33,127 nt of DNA from Scedosporium boydii. Taxonomy: Eukaryota; Ascomycota; Sordariomycetes; Microascales; Microascaceae. A program made the translations under genes and the position numbers. Below, piece after piece: positions 8,416-19,128 of the stretch; position 1 is the stretch's first letter, and every line of letters begins with the position of its first letter. The stretch lies in the NCBI GenBank assembly GCA_002221725.1, contig NJFT01000330.1, positions 1 to 33,127 of the forward strand. The letters are read 5' to 3'. The notes below the pieces were generated by a model. That model saw only the letters and a list, made by a program, of their open reading frames with translations, was not told the DNA's origin and made no database searches.

Positions 8416-11400
8416 TCTCGTCTAGACCTAGTAAGTAGCAACGAAGCGGAAGTCGGCAGTATCAACAATGATACTTAGATGAAGAGTTGGCCGTTGTTGG
8501 ACCTGTACACACACCCATATCACACTGGGCAGGACAGGAGAACGACGGGACAGACCTGCAAACCAGCCGAGTACCTTGAAATCTCAAAGATTGAAGATTT
8601 TGATCTAACAGCTTCAACAAATCCAATATTTATTTTCTTGTATACTTGGCGGTAGGGGACTATGGGAGTCTCTCTCCAAACCCACGATATACCTAGCTCA
8701 GGAGGCGAGTGAAGCGCCGCGTTCCAATATCTTGGTGTGAGAGAATGTCCGACCTTCGCAGAAGATAGCCCATCTCGTCTGCCCAGTTCGTGCTCGGCTT
8801 CTCCAATTATGAGCTAAGTTTCGGATCGTTGCTTCATGGCAAGTTAGATGCAGCTGTGATTAGCTACTCGGCGCCCTTGGTTCTTATGGTCGTGAAAACA
8901 TTTCTTCGTCCCGGAGTTGAAAACATCTCGAATGGTCTTCAAAGTTTGGATCAGCACCGTAACTAAGCAATAGCTAAATGGACTTGCTACCCGCCCGTCT
9001 TCTAGAGGCCATGAGAGAGGCATGTCCTCTGGCTGTGGAAGGAAGAACAAAATATTGAACGTTGTCATTTGCTCGGAAAAAGGATTCCGCATCGGGGACG
9101 CACAATGGAGCCGAAGGACTTGGCAAGCCCCCAGTGAAACTCTAGAAATAAGTAAGACTTGCATGATACGCTCGCCATCTCCCCAAACGGGGCAACTCGA
9201 CCGTTACCGTACGTGAGGAGAGTTACTGCAAGGCCTTAATTGTTTAACGTTACATGGCAGATGGGCAAAAAAGAAAAGGGCGTCGTCTTGTCCTTCTCTT
9301 CCATTCTAGACTACTTCTTCTTAGGCAAACATCGGCCGACTTGGCATTCACAGACGGATCCTTCCGGACGACGGCGGGGGGTTGGTTGAACACAAGATGG
9401 GGGGAGGGAAGGTGGTAACCACATCAAACTGGTTAAAAAAACCTGTTGCCAATCGGCCCGCCTAGGGTAGCCTGATGATGTTGTGTGGTACAGCATCAGC
9501 ATGCTTCTCATGCCAGGAAAAGCTGTTGGCGGCAAGTGTGAGGTGGGGTGAAGGAGTGGAGGGGGTGGAAGGAGGGGATTTCCGAGTTGGTCGTTCGCCT
9601 CTACAGTCAGACAAGAAGAAAGATGCAGCGAGTCTGATTGAGAAGAAGGATGCGACCGACCGATTGGCGGACAAGAGGAAAGGACGTTTACAAATTCAAA
9701 GAGAGAAGCTCTGGAAAAGTGCCAGGCTAGGACAGACCAGAAGATCCGACCATGTCCGGTGCGCCGATGTGAGCGATACTACGGTATAACGTGTCCGTAG
9801 GATGAAGAAGCGAGCACCAGCATCGGGCTCGTGCTATTTTTACCACGAGGCCAAGCTGCGAGATGAAATGATGCTAGGCTGGGGTTCAAACAGCCTAACC
9901 GCCTTGGCGGGACTCGCATCCTCAGGTCTTTTGTCTTTAGAGGCGCCTGTGTTCACAAATTGTTCGTAGCCTTCTGCTTAGCGAGCGCAGGTAGGAGTGT
10001 AGTCCTCGAGAGGGCGAACATGAACTACGAAGCGAAGACCAAGTCCAGGACTGGAAATTACGTTAGACCAACGGCAAGGCCGATGTCTCTTGCAGGCAAC
10101 GGTAGTTCGGCTGATGCAGATGTCGTCGTTAAAAGGCGTTCTCTCCGAATAGTGCCGCATGTCAAGAAGTCGTCTTCTCTCAAGAAGCGGGGTTTTATTT
10201 CCTCTCGACAGGACTCCCGGCAGACAGCAACTCCAGTCTCCCACGTTTTCCCCCTGCAAACCATTAGCTCTGTGCCAACACGAGGTTGAGTCTAGCCCCT
10301 TTGCTGAATTGTTGGGACGCTTTCGGCTCAACGCTAGTCCGCTTCAGTTTCTGCCCTCGTGTGCACCCCCTAATTTAGTATTCGCTTTGGTTTTCTCGAA
10401 CTTGCATTGAAGCGGGGGAGTAGTAGGGGTGACCGGGGGGGAAGCCCTCCAGCGCTCGCCAGGCCGCGGCAAGGTTTGGAACTATAAACCTCCGGTCAAG
10501 TGCTTACTTCGTCATTATGCTTCGTATACTCGGGCTATTGGACCCGACAAGACATGCCGACCGAGGGAGGGAGAAAGGAGTGCTAAGAAATGTTTCTCCC
10601 CCTCGGATCTTCCAGCTCTACTACCACTTGGCGTGCGTCTCTCGCCTGGAACTGTGGGACAGTTCGCCTGCTGCTGATGTTGCGCAGCTAGTTCCCTTCT
10701 ACGTCGTTTTGACGGGAAAAGTGTCGGGTACGGTACAGCCTGTGTTACTACCGAGTCGGGGATCGAGCCGGGCGCACATTGATTCGTACTTCGTAATCGC
10801 CGAAAGCCTATAATACTCATCGACTTGACAGGAGGAGGAAGATCCGAAGGTCAGTTTTAAATTGACGGTCTGCAAGACCGGGTTTGTAGCGGCTAATGAG
10901 GGAGGCATGCGGGCTTGGCATTAGCGAGATGCTGATGGAGGGTGGTGTCCATCTCTTGCCTGCTATCCTTTGAGTCTTTGGGATGGCGGCCAATATTGCG
11001 ACTTCAGTGCAGGCGATTGAGGTCAGCAACTTGGGGGAAACTATCTGGATATGATCACGTTCCCCGGAAAAGGGTAAATGCTGTCAAGGCGTCAATAATA
11101 ATACTTTGACATAGACTTAGGTGCGGTAGTATTAGCTGTTCCCGGTTATGGGGGTAAGGAAAGTTCGATCAGTGCGACTTGATTAGAATCGAGTCCCATG
11201 GGCCTGGTGGATGGGTTGTATGGAGTGCGGAGTATCGCCGTCTGCTACTTTGGACGGTCACTGTCATTCGCGCCGCAGAGTCTCCTCTCATCAACCCGTC
11301 TGGGGTAGTAATAAATGCGAGTCTGGCGCAATATGCGGAACGAACGAGATGGCCGTGATTGGTAGAGTTAAGGTGCGCCGCAGACTTTGTTTAGAAGGGG

Positions 11401-11472
11401 AGCCATCCTGCTCGACTTCAAATTGGAATGGGAGGGCAGAATTGATGTAGTAATCTCACAAGTGTGCCAACA

Positions 11473-11488
11473 CGAAGTACGTACTTCG
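11473..11488. repeat. 16-bp perfect palindrome CGAAGTACGTACTTCG
   Basis: Two inverted copies of the heptamer-based motif CGAAGTAC meet head to head, giving a perfect 16-base palindrome. The same half-motif recurs elsewhere in intergenic DNA of this window: 10785-10795, 11754-11762, 11991-12004, 14148-14157, 29831-29841 and 30017-30037. Its function is unknown. Confidence 0.85.
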
Positions 11489-14007
11489 CGCAGAGGTACT
11501 CCTTCCTCTCTTCTACGGACTACTTCGCAAGTATTATTACTCTTGTACCCGAGCCGGGGAAGGAGAGCTTGAGGAGGGGTGTGTGACTTCGTTGAGGTAA
11601 CGATCATGTCCATGGCGGTTGCCCCGTCCCGAATTGCCGTTAACATTTGAGAAATTGAGTGGCAGTTTGGGATGAAAGGATCGAATTGATGCTACATGGA
11701 CCACTGGACAAAACTGTACCACGACGAACTCTGATAGATCTTGATATTGCGCCTACTTCGTAAAGCGACATCTCCTTGTACAACCCCCCTTCTATCCTTC
11801 ATTTTCTGTGTACACAGGTATCCGTGTGTCAAGACGTCAAAACTAGGCAGGGGCAAAACGGGGTCTGATCCATGGACGCCGCGTGTCAAGTCGGACAATG
11901 CTTTCCGTCCTGGCTTGGAATGCTCGAGAGTACACCCAAGAGGCAGAAGAGTCATCAATCTGTACTGCCAGGCATTCGATCAAATGTAAGTACTTCGTAC
12001 TTCGAAGGGATTGCAATTGCAAGCAGGCAGGGCCCACTAATGTGACTTGGAAAAGTACAAAGCCAGTCCTGAGGGAAATGTTCTTGCTTTACCTCCTGCA
12101 GGTCGAATGCATCCTCCCTCTACGGTCGACCGACGGAACCAGAAGCTGCAAGAGACTGGAACCACTAAGGGACAGGGTATTGGTGTTTGGCATGCGTCCA
12201 CGGGCACACGCCCACGATTTGATCTTGCCACCTTATTTCGACGATGGGCAAACCGTCGCCAACCATTGCCCTACGAATAGTCCTGGGGGAGGACCGAACG
12301 TCCGGGAGAGAAGGTAGTAATTACGTACCAGTCGCTCTTACGCGATAAAGTGGCCTGTGAGCCCGTGATAGGGCGACGATTCGATCCACTCCCAACACGC
12401 GATCTTGCAAGGGTACTTGAGAGGTCCTTGGAAAGTTCAACCAGAGATGTAGTGTACAATCCAAGCTTCCCTTCGTAATGAACTCATGCAGGACAAAGGA
12501 AACAAGGCAGGTCGTCGTGGTCGCTTGGCAGACCTGGCAGAGCCTAGGTAGGATTTGCAGGTGAGCACGCATGGCTGGCGTCTCGGCTTCGTCATAGCTC
12601 AGAATGTTCCTTTCTTCTCCACAAAGAACGTTTGCCAACCCAATAAGCTCTCAGCCCTTAGGTCTGGAAGTGTTCGACTGCCGTTTTGCAATGGGCGTGT
12701 TCCAAGATACACATCCTCTCAGATGACAGGAGCGGCGTCTAAAAGATCACTCGGTCGGTCCCTCTGACCATTACGGAGTACTGCGTAAGACATATTTCGT
12801 CACTCCGCCGTTAGCTCTTACCCATCACAGAAGAGACGATGGAATGGGGCTCGATTGACATCGCGATGATCTGCAACTAGGACGAACCGATCGACGATCC
12901 TACTAAGCCCTGACTGGCCCGGTCTGGCGCCACTGGCATCAAACTGACACGGGGAACGGGTAATAGTACAATGTGGTGAAGACTCAATTGCTGAATGTCT
13001 GTCGCATCTTCCTGCCGATCACTACTTCTATCATCCATCTACAGTAGTATGATTGTACCTGGAGCGGAATGAAGGACGGATGAATTCCCCCCTGTGCTTC
13101 GTTTACTCCTGCCGAATGGTCGGTCGTCAATCCACACTCTAATCGCACCTACCCTGAAACCAGGACCAGCTCATTGGTCTAACTAGTGGAATGAAGGCCA
13201 ACGGCTCCTTCCTTGAAAGCTGGTGCTCGTGATTGTCGGGATAACCCGTGATAATGTGGGTGCAAAAGGTACTCTGGGATTCTTTTTCTGAGTGACAGGA
13301 AAGCAAGTTGCGTGGATCAATGTAATCCATGGGCTGAAATGATACTTGACCCCGCCATCGGCGGTAGCAGAGTTTTGGTCTTGCTCTTCCCGGTAGGACG
13401 GCGACTCTTGATTTTAAACGGTTGGCGACCCGACATGCCCAGACTTTCCCGGCTTTGGCGACAAGTCTGCCCTCTGCCTGGATACTTCCTCCGGGCAAGC
13501 AAGTCCGTATCAATCAATGGGCTTGGTATGAAGGATGAGCACTTTGACTTGGCTCGGTCCCACCCTGCAGGGCCCTGGTACTGTGCTCCTGCTGCGAGCT
13601 TCCCAATATTGATTTGATGACTTCACCATGTTCCCACCCACGCCAGCCCATCTCCACTAGCGATGCTCCATGGCCTGGTCTGGCCCCAGCTGCATTCTTC
13701 CGTGCGTCTCCACTCTTGCTTCGTCCGAGTTGCCTCCACCGTCCGCGTGGGAACGTACGAAGTCGAGGTATTACTGGGCACTGGACACTGGCAGGCACGG
13801 AGTGGATGTTGTCTCCTATGACATTTGGTCAATCACGATCCACGACGTTCACCACTTCACGCTTCACAGGTAGGACTCGGGGCTCTTTTGCGGATGCTTG
13901 ATAATTTTTGATGACGCTACACGATGCAGGCAGCCGAATAAAAAGACGAAAACTGACCTTAACGTTGTGAGAACGAAAATCAGTTGCGACATACCTACCA
14001 ATCCGAC

Positions 14008-14031
14008 GTGGCAGTGGCAGTGGCAGTGGCA
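14008..14031. repeat. (GTGGCA)4 tandem repeat
   Basis: Four perfect tandem copies of a hexamer lie about 1.1 kb upstream of the creB start. It is a simple-sequence repeat with no visible coding role. Confidence 0.85.
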
Positions 14032-15111
14032 TCACAGATTGATCCAGCGCCGGTCTCTCCCCCAAAGGAGCCTGGCGTTAACCGCATCCAGTAACGGGCA
14101 TCTTCGCTACTCCTGTGCCTCGCATTCCCCCCCCAATTGGATTACACTACTTCGTACATTTCTTTCCCATTCCAGGCGTCCGTTAGGCCCATGGATTCGA
14201 CAGGATGACAGGACGACAGGACGACAAGAGGAACGCAACGGAACCTTGCGCAAAAATCCCAGTGCCTCCGCCCCCCAAACACCAACCGCTTTGAGTACAT
14301 GTAGCATTGATCGACTCCCTTTTCTGCCACGCCGGTTTCTATTTCCTTTTTATCCTCTCGAGCCGTCCCTTGATAATTTAGCCCTTTAGAACCTCTTGAT
14401 TTTTATTTTTCTGTTTTTACTCTGCTCTTCCCTCTTCTCTCCGGGGTTCTTTTTGGTGGCTTTGCATTTATCGTCGTATTTATGGTATGTGCTTTTCTCT
14501 CTCTCGCGAATCCATTGTATTATAAACTCCTCCCTTCGTTTGTGTCCTGCGCTGCATTCCCGGCAAGCCAACGAGAACAAAAACCCTCATTCAACCCCAC
14601 GCCTACGCCAACACCACCCGTCGCCGTGGTCTCCGTGGCTCGCCCCTCCCTCATGCCCACCACCCTCTAATCAGCTCTCAATTGCTGCACGTTCCAATTA
14701 CTGCATCGCCCTGCACGTCGCACAGCTACTAAGCCATGTAGCTTGACTTAATAGGCCTCTCGACCTGGTTCCCTTTCTTCAGCCCTCGAATCCTCATCTT
14801 CGCCTACCACCGACCGAGTCCGCCCTTCGAGCACGCGATTTCTTGAACCCTAGCCTCGTCTCATATCCTTCACTATTCTCGACGATTTACCTTATCAGTG
14901 CAGCGTCCAATCATTACCCTCGGTTTTCTCGGATGATACCCGTTCTTCATCGTATTTCTCGTCGCTGAGGGACGCACCCTCTGTCACAACACCCTTCATA
15001 CCTTTCGTACCTCAACACAAGCGAACCTTTGATCGCCTCGAAACCGCGGCTGCCCTCGACCCCAATCCACAACCGTCGAGCCTGCCTCGAGCAGGCAAAG
15101 CGTCCGCGAAT

Positions 15112-17860
15112 ATGTCTTTCTTCACCAAATTTAAAGGAACAAGCGTGGTAAGGCCCTTCGCCCCTAGCTGCCGCTCCCTAGTATACTTGTCGTTGTATAC
15201 ATATCCGTGTCTCGCGACAAGATGCCATACCTCGGTCGACCCCCAGGCGGCAGCCGCACTGTCGCCGCATTTCAGGCTACTTCCCTCTCTCTATGCCTTA
15301 CCAATATGACACTAATCCTCTCCCGACCTCTCCTCCCTGACCGTGACTTCAACCCCTTCGCTGACGTGGAATGTTGTACTGCTAGGGGACGTCAACGCCC
15401 GGCGGCAAAGAGTCTGCCAGCAAGAAGAAGGAGGAACCGCCTCCCGAACTTACTCCCTTAGAAAAGATGCTCCAAAATGCCGGCCCTCTACGAAACGACG
15501 GAACTGATAAGTTCTTCGGCCTAGAAAACGTATGTTAGCTCCCCTCTGGCCCTGTCGCAATTGACCCAACGTTATCTCCCTGTGCTTCTTTGCTAGGCAA
15601 AGAAGTAAGCCTGGTTCTTCATTTTCAGCTAACAGACGTTTTCGAGATCAGTTTGGCAATACATGGTACTACTCGAGACCTCCTTTTCCTCCACTCGTGG
15701 ACGCCGGAAGTAACTAACACGTGAGATGCTTGCGTGCCCTCGTACAGCTATTGCAATTCCATTGTGCAGGCACTATACTACTCGGAAGCGTTTCGCAACC
15801 ACGTCGTAAATTATCCGCCCGTCGAAGACTATACGAATGGCGTGCGACCAAAGGTCAACGTTACCATGAGACCACCTCTGAACGGAAGCGCGACACAACC
15901 TCCGAATAATAAGAAGGGATCAACATCGTCCGATTCAGCTAAGCGCCGTCAGGTCAGTGGAACTGGAGGCCCCAACCAGCCAGGTACACGACCCGAGGAC
16001 AAGCCCGATTCGCCCGAGTATAAGAAGAAGCAGGCTATGATGAAAGGGCCGATTTTAGAAGTGTCGCACGAGAATACGACCGCCTACGGGATGGAGGAGT
16101 GCACATTTACAGGTCTCAAGGACATATTCCTCGCTCTGCTCGAGAGCCAAACCCGAACCGGCGTGTTGAGCCCTCAGCGCTTCCTCGAAATCTTCAAGCG
16201 CGACAACGAGATGTTTCGAAATTCGATGCACCAGGACGCTCACGAGTTCTATGGTTTGGTGTTAAATGACGTAATATCCAATGTCGAGGCGAATGCGAAG
16301 CGTACACGCGAGAGGGAGCTCGCAAAGCAGATGGGCAGCGGCGGCGCTTTAGCGGAGTCGACGGCGGTGGCAGTCAACTCATCGGCCATGGTGACGAATG
16401 GGAACTCCAAGCTAGCATCTACGGGATGGGTCCACGATATCTTTGAAGGAGTCTTGACTTCGGAAACTAAGTGCCTGACCTGCGAGACGACGTCGCAAAG
16501 AGACGAAACTTTCCTTGACCTCTCTATTGATCTGGAGGAGCACACATCGGTAACGTCTTGCCTTGGCAAGTTCTCGGCCGAGGAAATGCTCTGCGAGCGC
16601 AACAAATTCCACTGCGATCACTGCGGCGGCCTCCAGGAGGCGGAGAAGCGGATGAAGATTCACAAGCTTCCGAAGGTGCTCGCGTTCCATCTGAAGCGGT
16701 TTAAGTATACCGAAGACTATAGCAGGCTGCAAAAACTCTTCCATCGTGTAGTGTATCCTTATCATTTACGACTCTTCAACACGACGGATGACGCCGAAGA
16801 TCCCGACAGGCTGTACGAGCTTTATGCGGTAGTGGTGCATATCGGCGGCAATGCATATCACGGCCACTATGTGTCGGTGATCAAGACAAAGGACCGCGGC
16901 TGGCTCCTGTTCGACGACGAGATGGTTGAGCCTGTCGATAAACACTTTGTGAGGAATTTCTTCGGCGACAAGCCCGGAATGGCTTGCGCCTATGTATTAT
17001 TTTATCAGGAGACGACGTTTGAAAAAGTCCGAGCCGAGCAGGAGGCGGAAGGCTTTGACGACCTTATAATCAGCAACGACAAGGCAGCTTGCGACGTGCT
17101 GGCGCAGGAAAACGGCGTTGTGAATGGTGCCAACGGAGCACATCCGATCGAGCACGAGCCTCAACCGGCGAACGCCGAGCTTGACGGCGATACGTTACCC
17201 CGGCTGGTTCATTCGTATACCGAGCCCATCCCTTCAACGATTACAACTAGCAATCCTATTTCGGTACCCGCACCACCTCTTACCCCAGCAACCCCGATGA
17301 CCGCGGCAGCCGCGCCGACGACGACGAGACTGGAGGTAACAAAGACGAAGGAGGAACTAAAACGGGAAAAGAAAGAGGCGGAAGCGGCGGAAAAGGCGGC
17401 GGAGAAGGCTAGGAAGCATGCGGCGAAGCTTGACGAGAAGCAGCGCAAAGAGGCGAAGGAGCGACTAAAAGCCGAACAAGAAAACGTGCGCAAAACGACG
17501 GAACTTAGTAGAGCGGAGGAGAAGAAGGGAAAAGAAGGGATGTTGTCGAACTCGTTCAAAGAGGGGATGCTGTCCAATTCATTCCTTAACCGGTCATCTC
17601 GTGGTAGTCGGTCAATGATGACGAAGAAGAGCTTCATGTTTTTGAACAAGGACAGAGATGCGGGCGAGAGCTCGAGTACCCTCCATGGAGAGCCGATGAC
17701 GAATGGGGATAGCGCGCCCCTAACGCCAACCCTTACGCACGAAAAACACGATAAGCATGATAAGCACGACAAGCACGACAAGCATGACAGGCACGATAAG
17801 CTCAAGGAGCGGTTTACGTTTGGAATAGGGCGGAAAAAGAGTAGCAACGTCTTATCATAG
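15112..17860 (+). CDS. creB: CreB-type ubiquitin carboxyl-terminal hydrolase
   Basis: This is a deubiquitinating enzyme of the USP family, orthologous in layout to Aspergillus CreB. CreB works with the WD40 protein CreC in carbon catabolite repression. Exons are 15112-15147, 15386-15529, 15653-15666 (only 14 nt) and 15748-17860, giving 768 residues; CreB is about 766. The Cys box FGNTCYCNS is completed only by joining the micro-exon (C65). Zinc-ligand pairs CLTC (307/310) and CDHC (354/357) are present. The His box NAYHGHY holds H438, followed by FDDEMVEP. After the catalytic domain comes a Thr/Pro-rich linker, then a long Lys/Glu/Ala coiled coil (about 600-660), a duplicated KEGMLSNSF motif and a KHD repeat tail. 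Intron 3 has a CTAAC branch point at about 15715. The start sits in a good context and gives a typical short CreB leader. Confidence 0.93.
17531..17584 (+). repeat. Tandem duplication encoding KEGMLSNSF twice
   Basis: Two adjacent 27-base units in creB (residues 660-668 and 669-677) encode the same nine residues. Five of the nine codons differ between units, and every difference is synonymous. An old duplication whose protein sequence has been kept is the simplest reading. Confidence 0.9.
17744..17800 (+). repeat. 9-bp repeats encoding a KHD tail
   Basis: About six degenerate 9-base units near the 3' end of creB encode alternating Lys-His-Asp triplets, with one Arg-His-Asp. The charged, histidine-rich tail lies outside the catalytic domain. 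It is probably disordered and variable in length between isolates. Confidence 0.85.
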
Positions 17861-19128
17861 CGCGAGCATTTTCTTATTCTTTCCTCCCCTTTTAGTTCCT
17901 TTTCCTCCCTCCATATGTTTGGTTTTAAAGCGCAAAACGAGACGAAGTGCCGGGTGGCGATGGCGATGACCAGGAAATGTAAGATGAAGTGAAGGGAGGA
18001 AGATGTGGGTTGCGTGAGCTGGTCTTCGATATTTTTTTTTTTGCTAGACGCTCGGTATTTACAAGCATAGGTTAAGCGCATGTGGCTCGGCTGATTTGGA
18101 CAGAGAAAAACGGGGTGGAGGCGAACCTTTTTGGTGGTATACCCCTAGTTGGAAAGTTTTTTGTACGATTTCCTTTTTTTTGGTCATTGTGATTCCCCCG
18201 TCGATGAGCCTTTTACTTTTTTGTGAAGCATTCAGTTATCGACGTCGAGAGATGGCGGGGAGGAGAAGGAGGGGACTCAGAGGAAGAAGATGAAGATGAC
18301 GAAGAACAAAAAAAAGACAAAATATTACTCTAATCTATAGGCGGAATACTTGCGAGAGTGGAGAGGTGCAGTATCGATGTGGATGTGCTTTGGGGGAGAC
18401 GTCGATATTTAGCGAGATCTTCAGCCCGCATTGAGGGTTATATGGGCAAGGAGGTCGAGCTTGAAGACAAAACGCACCATCAGAGGCCCACGAGATGTTG
18501 ATCGATATAGATCAATATACCTGAGGAATACGAATGGAAGGGGATGATTTTTGGAATGGAAAGAGAACCATTCTAAGGCGGGATATGTTGCCGCGAAGCA
18601 TTGATATAATATACCCAGTGTTGTCAACCTTACTCTCTAAAGAAAATCGAAAGTTCCAAGCCATATTGACGTTTGTGATTTCGACGTCTTTGAGAGGAGG
18701 CGTCGTTGAGTTTCTCCGCTGGCCATAAACATGGACAGTGTGGGCACTTGGCAACTACCAAACTTGGCAGCTGTCTACGGCCAACACCTCAGCTGCTCAG
18801 CTGTTTCACAACGACCTCGTATCTTCAGTCTCACTCTCACACTCACAAAACAGACATCCCAACCTCATCCACTTAGCAGGGAATTCTGAGGAGAAAGGTT
18901 GAAAGGTGGAAAATTACTCATCCTTTCTTCACTACTCGTGATTATCTGTCTATCCCGGTCCTTCTTTTCAATTCATCCCTGGAGTTCGGAGCTATCAATA
19001 GTGCCAGGTAGCTTCCCCTGGAGGCTCATCCGTCCCATGTGGATTGAACCACAGTTCGAAGCACTATTGTACATCACCATAACCACCTTCAACCGGGAAT
19101 ACCCAAAGCATAAATCAAATTCCTCAAA
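17861..19128. other. Intergenic region between creB and ALG12
   Basis: About 1.27 kb holds the creB 3' end and the ALG12 promoter. Both genes read left to right. T-rich runs lie at about 18032-18042 and 18174-18181. A CACTCTCACACTCACA tract at about 18831-18846 and short upstream frames, for example from the ATG at 19038, lie in the probable ALG12 leader. A long antisense frame over the creB 3' end (18081-17209) is a Ser/Phe-rich shadow. No gene is seen. Confidence 0.5.

Larger units (their letters stand above)
8416..15111. other. 6.7 kb intergenic stretch without a convincing gene
   Basis: No frame here shows a recognisable family, a coherent exon chain or clear protein character. The best candidates, a minus frame at 9164-8844 and a plus frame at 11883-12317, are weak and unspliced. 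Base composition is balanced, so it is not an AT-rich RIP block. Visible items are scattered TACTTCG/CGAAGTA motifs (10785, 11473, 11754, 11991, 14148), a GTGGCA repeat at 14008, and a pyrimidine-rich tract from about 14390 to 15110. That last tract is probably the promoter and long 5' leader of creB. No tRNA or 5S rRNA was recognised by eye. Confidence 0.5.

Noticed and set aside
8844..9164. Minus frame of 106 codons with some protein-like stretches
   Set aside because: It has no recognisable motif and no supporting splice sites, and an equally open frame lies on the other strand. It was left as a weak candidate only.
9875..9905. GGCTG-GGGTTCAAA-CAGCC hairpin resembling a tRNA T arm
   Set aside because: The loop is nine bases rather than seven, and no anticodon arm, D arm or acceptor stem can be paired around it.
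11883..12317. Plus frame of 144 codons in the long gap
   Set aside because: It has overlapping antisense frames of similar size, a TACTTCG repeat inside, and a composition (Arg, Cys, His, Pro scattered) typical of chance translation.
17209..18081. 290-codon minus-strand frame over the creB 3' end
   Set aside because: It is the complement of the Lys/Glu/Ala coiled coil and the KHD repeats, which yields long Ser/Phe/Cys runs. creB is clearly the real gene.
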